Source: Sporobolomyces roseus (taxonomy: Eukaryota; Basidiomycota; Microbotryomycetes; Sporidiobolales; Sporidiobolaceae). Taken from it: a DNA stretch of 64,000 nt. The notes under the pieces were generated by a model. That model was not told where the DNA came from, did no database searches, and saw only the letters and a list, made by a program, of their open reading frames with translations. Made by a program: the position numbers and the translations under genes. Every line of letters begins with the position of its first letter. The first letter of the stretch is position 1. Location: NCBI GenBank assembly GCA_016617785.1, contig JADILM010000003.1, positions 1,736,001 through 1,800,000 on the forward strand, in the 5' to 3' direction. Of the stretch, positions 54,930-64,000 are shown piece after piece.

Positions 54930-55272
54930 AACACTCCTCACTTTACTCTCGTATCCTACTTTTCGTTTTCTCAGCTCTTTTTTCGTACTTATTGTCGTTC
55001 CTTTCTTTCTCCCTTCCACTCCTGTCCATGGTCTCACGAGCAACACCCCAACGTTATATTGTAGCAACACTTACTAGATCTCTACACGAATGAAAAAAAA
55101 AGGAACGTCTAGTTCTTACTCTCTCTCTCGATCAACCACCCCTTGCTCATATTGCCCCCCTCTTCACCACTCTAGAGTCTCCCTCTATACGACTTGTAAT
55201 ACCACTGATGCAAAACCTACTTTCTCGTTTGACTCAGGCCTTGAGCCTCCTTGCCCGCTATTCTTTGGATCT
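54930..55272. other. Convergent 3' region between MEF1 and the zinc-cluster gene
   Basis: Pyrimidine-rich, with an A8 run near 55093. No gene recognised. Confidence 0.5.
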
Positions 55273-56598
55273 CTAGTTCCCATCGTCAAACCCTAGCCTC
55301 AAAGCATTCCCTTCCTTCTCTGTTTCCCCTCCTTCCCTTCCGCTTCTTTCCATGACTTTCCTCGGCGGCGGATGTAACCCTTGACCCTGCTGCGAGACAG
55401 GTGACAACAATTTCTCCAAGCTCGAACTCCCGCGTCTCCTCACGGTCGGCCCTTGCTCCTTTTCGTCTGTATCCTGCTGCTCTTCGTGATCTCTTTCCCT
55501 CTTTGTAGTCGTCGAAGGAAGGGATGGGCTGAGAGTTGTAGAGGGTTCAGTGGGAGGAGGAATCGGGAGTGAGAATTGCCGTGCGATATTGAGCGTCGGA
55601 CCCGCTATTGCTGTCGTCGCTGAGGGCACGGGTGGAAGAGTTGACGTAGATGAATCAGTAGGAGGTGGCGGAGGAGGAGGTGGCTCGAGGACTTGAGCTG
55701 GATAAGGATCCGAAGTCGAAGGAGGGTGAGGAGGGTATGCGAAATGCTGAGGAGTCCAGTGATGAGCAGGGTATGGGTACGGGTAAGGGTAAAAGGGATA
55801 GCCTTGAAGTGGAGAAGCGCGAGGGGTTGGCATAGATGAGGAAGGATCGGAGGATTGCGCAGAGAGAATCGATTCGAGAGTGTTTACTCTGGACTGAAGC
55901 GATTCGACTCTGGAGCGTAGGTGGTTGATCTCGGTATAGAAGGGATGTAGCACGGCGGGATCTATGACGGGAGGCTGTATGACGAGATGCTGCTGAGGAG
56001 GACAGGGGAGAGGTGCGGCGATAAAGGGTTGAGCTGTCGAAGGTGGTGAGGGAAGCTCAGGGATCGACGTCTCCGCTGACGCCACAGCCGCTGACGGAAT
56101 CGCCATTTCTTCGTGTATTTGAGCTTGCGATGTCGACTTTCTGCTTCTGTAAGAAGCATCGCCTTGCGAAGTTAGCGGAATTCGTCGAAATTTGCAAGTG
56201 CGACGTAAGCTTACGGTTTCTTTACATGAGTTGGGACTTGACATAGGTGAGCCTTTCCTCGCTTCTTGCATGTTTCACAAGGAGAACCTTTGTCGCTGTA
56301 AGCGTTAAGAAGCAAGGGAAGGTCAGTTGCGGAAGTTTCGTCGATTCTTGCATCTCAAGCAACTCAACCATTTCGTTTTCTGGGATCGACACACGCAGGT
56401 CAGTCTTGAGAAGCGGCCTTGAATAGACTGAAGCGAACGAACCCGTCGTGAGCACTCTGTACAACTATTACTCTTCCTCTGCGAAACCTTCACCGGTCGT
56501 CCCAGTACGCTCAAACCCGATGTAGAGATGTCTTGATCTTGTGACAGGGCTGGGGATTGAGCGGGTTGAGGAGATGAAGGAGTTGAAGAAGTTGACAT
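55273..56598 (-). CDS. Zn(II)2Cys6 transcription factor
   Basis: Exons 56598-56443, 56379-56369 (11 nt), 56295-56215 and 56146-55273 give 373 residues. The binuclear zinc cluster is CTECSRRKTKCDKGSPCETC followed by KKRGKAHLC (Cys at about 46, 49, 56, 62, 65 and 74), preceded by a short Ser/Pro-rich N-terminus. A linker and coiled-coil dimer region (EINHLRSRVESLQSRVNTLE, about 155-175) follow. The rest is Pro/Tyr-rich and disordered with a poly-Pro run; no fungal middle homology domain is seen. The cluster is split over three exons; the third Cys is built from tg|c across a splice. Target genes cannot be read from sequence. Confidence 0.85.
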
Positions 56599-57161
56599 TC
56601 GGGGGAGAATTGATAAGAGTTTCCTGGTCGATTGGAAGCAGGGGAGGAGTTGGGCGAATGCCGAAGTCAATCAATAGCCTATGCTCGAGACTATTTGGAC
56701 CAGAGTTGGGCAATAGATGAATAGGTGAGGGAGTGAGATAGAGGCGATAAGCGAACCGCGAGTATCGGAGAATTTCTGAGAATTTCGCCTCGCAATTCGC
56801 AGACATTGGATCTTTGCACCATTGCGAGGAGCTTGCTACTGCAGCTTTTAGCTGTACTCGGGGAGAGATGAAGGCGTGGTAGGTGCTAGTACGTTTGAGT
56901 CCTTCGCAATCTGGGTTTGTCGAATCCGACAGTCTCTGCGGAGGGAGGCAGCGCGGCCAACCCAAGAGAAGCATGCGAATAACTTGCATTGGTTTGCATT
57001 TGCGAGTGAACGACGAGTATAAGTCAAAAAAAGGTATAAACGACAAAATGCTAAAAATTTGCGATTGATTGGGTTTGCGAAGAGGGGGTTATGATATGCG
57101 AAAGGGTAGATACTGCATGCGACTGACTGAATGAAAACGACGACGACTCTAGACCACATTC
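56599..57161. other. Promoter of the zinc-cluster gene and PPR 3' region
   Basis: An open minus frame covers 56468-57046 but has no homology that I recognise and overlaps the first exon of the zinc-cluster gene in another frame. No RNA gene seen. Confidence 0.45.
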
Positions 57162-60100
57162 CTACAGCGATCTCCCCTGCACTGACAGATACCTCTCCTT
57201 CTCCCTCTCTTTCCTTTCTCCTCTCGTCCGCCATAACTCGATAGCTTGCATCGTCCTGGGATGATCGGCCATCAGCTTCTCCTTCACTTGCGAGGCCGGT
57301 ACCTCGTTCTCTCCAACTTCGATATCTCCCGTCAAAGTCAGCGTTTCGAGGGAAACCTCTAGCGCTTCGAGTAAAGTTGCGTAAGGGTGCCAGAAGGTCG
57401 AGGTCCGAATCTTGAGCGCATCATCAAACGTCTTGGAGATGTCGATGGGCGTAGAAGTAGGGGAGGAAGCGAGAAGGGATTGAAGGTCGAGAGGTTGTTT
57501 TCGTTGTTGATCTCGTTCCATTTGACGGAGGTTCGACAACCTTGAAGGGGATCTTGCGACAGCGCTCGACCGAGTGACTTTCGAGAAGTCGGCTTCGAAC
57601 TTGGCGGGAGAGGGGACGGGGGAATCGTCTTCGTGAGGTCGACAGAGGATGTTTTCGGCGATCCAGAAAGCTCGTTCGAGTTGCATGTCGCGGGCAAAGT
57701 AGATGGCGAGGGTGTTCCAGTTCGAAGCATCAAAGGAGAAGCCTTGACGAGCGAGAGCACGCCAGATCGAGCCGAGAAGGTGATGGCGTTCGACCCGGGC
57801 GAGAGAATCGAGGAGGATAGTGAGAGGGACGCAGAGGATCGAAGATTGAGCGGGATCGACACGGAGATCGAGGCGGGAAGTGGTGAAGAAGTGACTGGTG
57901 AAGTGATCAGGGAGAGTGGTCGAGGAAGGGGAGGAAGAATTCTTGAAAGTGACGAAACGTTCTGCGACAGACTCGTAAACTCGATCCCATACCGTCTTGA
58001 CGTTGTCCGCTGCCACCTCTTGATCATCGACGCGTCTGAAAGCATCCATCAACATCGTGTAAAGTTCGACTGGTACAACGTCTGACTTCCTCCTCGACTG
58101 AACTTCCTCCAGCAATTCCAATGCGGCTCCCGTCAACCCTTGTTTCGCCGCTGTTCTGAAGATGGGTGCAAAGATCGCTAAAGCCTCGTCTCCCATCACT
58201 AACTTCCGATCTTTCCCTGATGCCTGACTCCTTCTCTTCGACGCCAACCCGACTCGAGCCGAATCATCCTCCCTGATTAACTTCCTAGCTTCAGCAATCA
58301 TCTGCTTGACCTTCATCGGTGTACTGCGTTCCGTCAACCTCGCACCAACCACGATGGCGAGAGTGATCGAAGAAGGTTCGATTCCTCTCCTCCTCATCTC
58401 GGCGAGACAAGCTCTCGCTTTCTCCTTTTCATCGCGCTTGAGGTATCCGGCGATCAAAGTCGAGAAGATGAATTGATCGGGTCGTACAGGGGTCATTGAT
58501 GTAGGAAGGGGAGAAGGGGAATCGGAGGATGAAGAGGAGGAGGAAGGGGAAGAAGGTCGATCCATCATGAGGTAGAGCTCTTCTGCTAAATCCATCAATC
58601 CGGCAGAAGTGAGGGATTGGAGGACGAGAGTGTAGGTCATCATGTTGGGTCGGAAGCCACGAAGGAGGAGTTGTCGAAAGAGGGAGAGGACAGAGTTGGC
58701 GGGAGTCGCAGTGAGGACGCAGGCTTTGAGTACGACGTTTGTGACAGCGGTATCTGGTCGGAATTCGATCGAAGGATGTTGCTCGAGGTATTGGTAGACT
58801 TCGAAGGCTTGTCTCCATTGGCCGGCATCGACTAATCCAGACATGAGAGTTGTCCAAGTTTGTCGATTTGGTCGAATCCCGCTCCCTTGCATCTCTTCGA
58901 TAACTCGTCCAGCTGCTGAAGGATCCTTCATCACTGTTCTGACCAATACGAGGGCGTTCCAACTCCCGACATCCGGTTTCGAGCGAATAAAGTCACCTTG
59001 AACGAGTTGTTGAAAGAGTGAATCGACCGTGACGACGTCTCCTCTCCTGGCGTAGCCAAAGAGGATCGAGTTGACGGCGGCCAAAGGAGGTTGTAGACCA
59101 GATTCGACGATGGCTTGGAGAGTCTTGACCGCCGCTTCGACGTTATTGACCCTCGTAAACGCGAGCACAACTTGACTCCATACCCTCGCCTGATCCTCTT
59201 TCGTCGCTGCCTCCCATTCCTCCGAAGTTTGAAACGATCGAAACATTGCTTGAACGGATTTCGGATCGGATCTAGAAGATTTGACTCGTAATCTTCTGGC
59301 GAAAGTTTCGAGCGAAGAGGAAGAAGTCGAACGGGTCGAAGGTGTGGTCGGGAGAGTTTCGAGCTTCTTGAGGAGTCTTTCGAGGATAGCGGGTCGACCT
59401 TGATTCGATGCGAGTTTGGCGAGGATCCTATAAGCGTTTCTAACGGATCCTCTTTCCATTTGATCCTGACCCAATTCGACCGCTTTCGCCAACCTCTCCA
59501 ACTCGTTCGTCAAACTATTCGCATCCTCGTAAAACCTCTCCATGATCAATCCATCGACGAGTGCCGTCAAAGCCTTCAACCTCTCCGCTTCATCATCGAC
59601 CTTGTCTCCCAAAAGTAAAGGATCCGTTTCTTTCTCCAACCTGATCCTTTCCGACCCTTCCCAAATCTTTCTCGCTTCCCCAGCTGACCCACTCCTAGCT
59701 AGATGTTCGACTAGATGTCTCCCTTCACTCTCGATAACCGATTCATCTCGTTCCTCACACCACCCCGAAGGACTAGGTTCCAACTTCGCCAACAAGACTC
59801 CATACTGTCTCTTCAGTAGATCATTGTAAGCCGTCTCTTGTCGAAATCGTTTCGGATCAATGACCGTTTCAAAGATGGGCGAGAGGTCGAAGCGTGAATG
59901 AACGAGTTTGAATGCGAGTTCTCCTCCTCCTCCTCCTGCGAGTCTTTCGAACGAATCGAAGAAACTTGCCAATCCACTCCGAATCGCCTGAATTCGTTGA
60001 TTGCGAACTTTCGAATCCGATTTCTCGTCTTCCCATTCACTCTCAAAAACAGTTTGAACCGATTTCCCCAACTTCCCTTCTTCGAGATCCATCACCATTC

Positions 60101-61257
60101 CCCTCAATGCGTGGGACTCAATCCATAACCCAGCTTCACTCAATTCACTCCTCTTCCCCTCTCCCTCCAACTTCCCAAGGAACTCTTCAATCATTTCCCC
60201 AGCCTTGATTCTCAATGACTCCTCCTCCCTTATCCTCCCCTCAACTACCTCCCTCCTCTCTTCCGTCACAAGCGGATCCGACCCCTCACAAGTTGAATAA
60301 AATTTAGTAATTCTCGAAACCAATCGAATCGCATCCAATTTCTCATAATACTCTAATCTCGTCCAATCTTTGCTTGAGAGACGTTCGGAGAGTTGGGTGA
60401 GGAGGGAGAATGGAGGAGTCGAGAGGAGTTTTAGGCGGGATCGGGATTTGCGAGTTGAGGGATTTGGGTGAATGAGAGATGTGGTGGTGGAGGTGGAGGT
60501 GGAGGTGCGCGATGAGGGGAGGGAGGAAGAGAGGCGGGAGAGATAGGTGCAGAGTGAGGAGAGGGAATCAGTCGAGGGCGAGGGAGATGGGGAGGAAGTT
60601 GAGGGAGAATCTGGAGATATGGTTTCGGCTGTACGACCAAGAAACACGTACAGGTTAGCTAAGGTATTCTCCGACTGGATAGGTGAAGCTCGACGTACCT
60701 TGATCATCGGAATCCAATATTTTATCCTTCCCCTTTCCTTTCTCCATCATTTGACTCGTCGAGACCGACTCTCTCAGTCTCATTCTCGAATCGGTACTTT
60801 TCCCTCTACACCTCAAACAACTCTCCCTAACTCTCCCACATACGCATTTGCCCACTCCTAATCTCCACATACTGCTCGAAGCGAACAAACCAGAGGAGGA
60901 GGAAGTACGAGTTTCTGAGGTTGAGGTTGAGGGACGCCAATTGTGGACATCGAATAAATTCGTTACGGGTAGAGGAACGGAGGGGGGTGGACCTGGAGAA
61001 GACGAGACTTGGGGTGGTAGAGATCTTGAAAAGAATCCGAATCCTGGATATAAGAAATCTAGGACTGGAGGGGGAGATTGCGCTTGTGGAGAAGGTGAGC
61101 TCGAGGTGGAGGGGGAAGCGGAGGGAGAACAGGATGTGGTGAAGGATTGAGAGTGAGGCTTAGGAAGAGCATGATGGGGCGGGAGAGAGGAACGAGAGGT
61201 TCGAGGTCGAGGTGGGTGGTGACAGCAAGATTGGAGGGGTATAGGAGGTCGAGGCAT
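57162..61257 (-). CDS. Pentatricopeptide repeat (PPR) protein, probably mitochondrial
   Basis: Exons 61257-60699 and 60628-57162 give 1341 residues. The N-terminus is Pro/Arg/Ser-rich without acidic residues (SCCHHPPRPRTSRSSLPP), consistent with a mitochondrial presequence. About residues 700-1000 form PPR-like helical pairs, for example SWNALVLVRTVMKDPSAAGR, GIRPNRQTWTTLMSGLVDAG, FRPNMMTYTLVLQSLTSAGL, PDQFIFSTLIAGYLKRDEKE and GIEPSSITLAIVVGA. Weaker helical pairs occur before and after. A paired Cys motif (KCVCGRVRESCLRC, about 138-151) near the N-terminus may bind metal. PPR proteins stabilise or activate organellar RNAs; the target is unknown. The intron choice (60629-60698, branch gctaacc) avoids a 40-nt intron. 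Divergent from the TIMMDC1-like gene. Confidence 0.85.
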
Positions 61258-61658
61258 CGTCTAACTTGAAACGAGTTGCCGGGACGAGGGAAGAGGGAAG
61301 AGGAGAGCAAAGAGAGAGAAAGGTTGAAGACCTGTTTGATAGAGGTGATGAGTTCAGAGCTCCTAATGACTGGTTCAGAGTACATACTGTCTAGTATAGA
61401 GTGAAGTATCTGAGAGTATAGAGAGAGTGATGAGGTAGATCGAAAAAGAAAGTCCCTCTGAAGATCGAAAATCAAGCAATCGTGAGTTAGAGACAAGCTT
61501 GAGAGTATACAAGGTGTACTCACGGTTCAGTCTAGAGTGAGTATTGATCGAAACCAAGCTAAGCGAGGTGACAGTAATCAATCGAAACAGATTCACCTTT
61601 GAAATTCTTTGGATCTTTGTCTCTCTCCTCCACTTCCCAACTCACTCAGCAAAATATA
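61258..61658. promoter_or_regulatory. Divergent promoter between PPR and TIMMDC1-like genes
   Basis: 401 bp between start codons. Contains scattered short repeats of tagagagt type. No defined site. Confidence 0.4.
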
Positions 61659-62400
61659 ATGGACAAACCTTGGATTCGACAAGATACAGTCCTGATCCCT
61701 TCTGCGGCGTTCGCGTTTGGGTTCACTTCGGGTTTAGTTTCATCTTCCAAACTCGCATCGAAACAATTCCTAGCAGAGAACGCTCATAGATTACCGAATA
61801 CCGTACAAGGGTACGTTTCATACTCCCTCACTCCCACTCTGACTCAACAACTCGATGTGAGAGCTGACTTTCTATCGTTCCTCTCTTTCTTTCCTTCTCT
61901 CCCCTTGTCCTCTCAATCAATCCTCCCCCAAATGAGATGAAATAGATGGTATTTCTATCAAAAGACTAAAAACTATCGCGTCCTCTTCTCAGCGCTCAAA
62001 GGTGGATTGATAACCGGAGCAAGGTTGGCGAGTTGGACTGGAATGTTTGTATTCCTCCAAGATGCCGTCGAGAGAGGCATCAAGACTGGTTTGATCCATA
62101 GTGGCAAAGGCGACGACGAGAGTAAAGTTAGGTGGATCGCTGGTGGTACTGCTGGAGTCGGATTGGCAGGCGTAGCGGGAAGTTTCTGTACGTTCGAAAC
62201 TTTGAACGATCTACTCCTCGAGGGAACTGATGGTTTGAAGTGCGTACGGTACAGATCGATTGTCGAAATATACGGCAAAGAGAAGGTTGATGCTTGGATT
62301 GGGAATGGGATTGTTGGCGGGAGGAACAGTCGATCTGAGAGATTGGATGAGGGAGAAATTGGATGAAGAGAGAGGAGCTGAGGAGGTCAAGCTTACTTGA
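61659..62400 (+). CDS. Tim17/22/23-fold inner membrane protein, TIMMDC1-like
   Basis: Exons 61659-61810, 61946-62187 and 62255-62400 give 179 residues. Four Gly/Ala-rich membrane segments are visible: LIPSAAFAFGFTSGLVSSSK, LKGGLITGARLASWTGMFVF, WIAGGTAGVGLAGVAGSF and LMLGLGMGLLAGGTVDL. GG and GxxxG pairs at the same positions are typical of the Tim17/Tim22/Tim23 superfamily, and the small size with a charged C-terminus resembles TIMMDC1, a complex I assembly factor. It lacks the paired Cys of Tim17/22. The exact subfamily is uncertain. The stop at 62398-62400 is followed by coding-like sequence (see next entry). Confidence 0.7.
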
Positions 62401-63425
62401 TGGGAGAGTATTGGGATTGAAGCAACGAGAAGGACAGGATCCGGTGGACAACAGAAGCTTTGACGAAAGCTGGCGTCGAACGAGGTCTTTGATCAAGGTG
62501 CGTTCTTGATTCGTTGTCAGCCTCACAAGTAGATTACAGGCTCACACCGAATCTTCTCGTACAGATTACGGTATCACTCGCGCCCGTTGAGGCTGGTCAG
62601 ATACGACGCTCATCGACAAGGACGACATCGCCAAATCGAGCGGATCAATCACAATTCCGCTTTCAACATCGTTCAAGTTGACCTCAATGGAGCAGCATCA
62701 GTCGAGAAGGTCACTGTGTAGTTCTTCTACAAGAAACAAGGAGACAAAGTTGGAGGGAGAGCCGTAGTCTTTAGGAGATGGGAATTTCGCAACCAATTTT
62801 CATTTTTTTCGTTCTTTTCAGAATGATCGTTTCTTTCGACTTGCTCGTGGGTTGGGGAAACCCAGTGTATCATTCGAGAGAGAGGGAGGGAGGTTTACGG
62901 TAAACATCGGCGTTGAGCGAATCGCATTGCTGCCGATTAACCTTTTGACTTATAGCAATGCATTTACTCACTCAAAAGTTGAGAGATTCGTGTCCTCTTA
63001 TTCCCTTTCTTTTCTCCTCTCACTTCAAACTCTTCTGCTAGATCTTCCGGTTCTCGTGAGTATCTCTCTGGCAACAGTCAATCTAGCAGAACTGAACATA
63101 GTCGAGACTTGTCAACAGTCCTTTTCATCTCACGTTTCCCCCAATTTATCTCAATCAAGTCACTAGACTCTACTAGACACTTCTCAGACCCTCTAGACTA
63201 CACTCTATACATTCAGTGAGTCCATCCCACGTTACATTATCGTCACAGAGAACCTCTCTTGGTCATTCTCTTCGCCTTTGATCTGTTCCCCATTCCCCCG
63301 CTTCAACCCCTCCCAAAAACTTATCTCTCTTCTATCCTCTCTCCCTCTCTACCTTCAAACCGTTCTGCAATCTGAGAGCTATCTACTGACCTCTCTCTCC
63401 TGTCGAAAGTAGACTCTCTCCAACA
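62401..63425. other. Long intergenic stretch with a coding-like remnant, then YHM2 promoter
   Basis: From 62396 to 62497 an open frame shifted from the preceding CDS reads LLDGRVLGLKQREGQDPVDN and further, ending at a gtgcgt donor-like site. Acceptor-like sites at 62539 and 62564 lead to open frames to about 62720, but they disagree on frame. It could be a 3'UTR, an alternative end of the TIMMDC1-like gene or a decayed gene. From about 62780 to 63425 I see only a pyrimidine-rich YHM2 leader. Confidence 0.4.
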
Positions 63426-64000
63426 ATGGCCATTTCGAGTGAACCCGCGATTCCAGGTCAAAAGAAACAAATCAAATGGTCAAACATCGCTTTGGGAGGT
63501 ATCATGAACATGTTCGAAGTACGCTTCCTCCCTTTCCTCTCTCTGTTTCCTCCCTTCCCTCTCTCGAGAGAACGGCGAATATTGATCGAGATTGGATAAA
63601 TCATTTTAGGTTACTACTTTGGGACAACCTTTAGAAGTTGTAAAGACTCAAATGGCGAGTCAGAGAGGTGATACTATGAACCAAGCGTTGAAGAAGGTTT
63701 GGGGTCGTGGAGGAGTCCTCGGATGTAAGTCTCCCTTTTTACCGTGCGAAAGAGTTGTGGGAAACTCATTCTTATTTTTGTGGAAGTGTAGTCTATCAAG
63801 GATTGATCCCATGGGCATGGATTGAAGCATCGACGAAAGGAGCCGTTCTATTGTTCGCTGCGGCAGAAATTGAAGGTGCTGCTATGAACGCAGGATTGGG
63901 ATCTGCTTCGGCTGGATTGTTGGGAGGAATGGGAGGTGGTGTAGCACAGGCTTATGCGACGGTAGGGTTCTGTACTTGTATGAAGACGGCAGAGATTACG
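63426..64000 (+). CDS. YHM2: Mitochondrial citrate/oxoglutarate carrier, 5' part
   Basis: Exons 63426-63518, 63610-63724 and 63792 to the window end give 139 residues of a carrier that continues past the edge. [20 protein letters not shown] and VVKTQMA show the first PX(D/E)XX(K/R)-type motif (here PLEVVK), followed by [20 protein letters not shown] and [32 protein letters not shown] and [10 protein letters not shown] start the second repeat. [20 protein letters not shown] and the CTCMKT segment are specific to the Yhm2 subfamily (family knowledge), which exchanges citrate and 2-oxoglutarate across the inner membrane and supports NADPH and lipid supply. The protein is normally about 310 residues. 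Confidence 0.92.

Noticed and set aside
56468..57046. Minus-strand 192-codon frame upstream of the zinc-cluster gene
   Set aside because: No homology seen, and its end overlaps the first zinc-cluster exon in another frame.

Overview
The window is nuclear DNA from a basidiomycete fungus, probably yeast-like. The evidence is dense small genes on both strands, nearly all with several short introns (mostly 50-75 nt, gtaag/gtgag donors, ctgac/ctaac/ctgat branch sites), Arg codons biased to CGA, and a fused TrpG-TrpC-TrpF (TRP1) gene of the fungal type. I cannot place it below subphylum level from sequence alone. I saw no transposon, rRNA, tRNA, CRISPR or prokaryotic operon structure. It reads as an ordinary core-genome segment.

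I rebuilt 26 protein genes by hand, two of them cut by the window ends. Exon junctions were chosen so that the frame is kept and family motifs are restored. Left part (1-13 kb): tail of an unknown gene, sulfite oxidase (+), stealth-family sugar-phosphate transferase (-), unknown RecA-like protein (+), Old Yellow Enzyme (-), ORC2 (-) divergent from Pelota/DOM34 (+). Middle (13-38 kb): SNF2 ATPase (+), transportin/KAP104 (+), VIP36-type lectin (-), HRD3/SEL1L (-) divergent from RER1 (+), single-pass membrane protein (-) divergent from TRP1 (+), large disordered protein (-) divergent from histone N-acetyltransferase NAT4/NAA40 (+). Right part (39-64 kb): CASC3/Barentsz-like protein (+), F-box protein (-), phosphomannose isomerase (-), POM34-like pore protein (-) divergent from an RCC1-repeat/PHD-finger fusion (+), mitochondrial EF-G MEF1 (+), Zn2Cys6 regulator (-), PPR protein (-) divergent from a TIMMDC1-like inner-membrane protein (+), and the start of the YHM2 citrate/oxoglutarate carrier (+).

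Several neighbours share a cell compartment. Lectin, HRD3 and RER1 all act in ER/Golgi sorting and quality control. POM34 and the RCC1-PHD protein are both nuclear. The PPR protein, TIMMDC1-like protein and YHM2 (and MEF1 nearby) are all mitochondrial. Phosphomannose isomerase and the stealth protein could both feed glycan synthesis, although they are 40 kb apart.

No clearly new multi-gene system is visible. The points most worth a second look are a GC-AG intron that restores a sulfite-oxidase motif, an in-frame stop in the SNF2 gene with a possible splicing escape, several very small exons (7, 11, 11, 13, 16, 16, 19 and 19 nt), a G-rich minisatellite inside an intron, the RCC1-PHD fusion, tight divergent promoters, and two stretches that look coding but fit no clean gene model.
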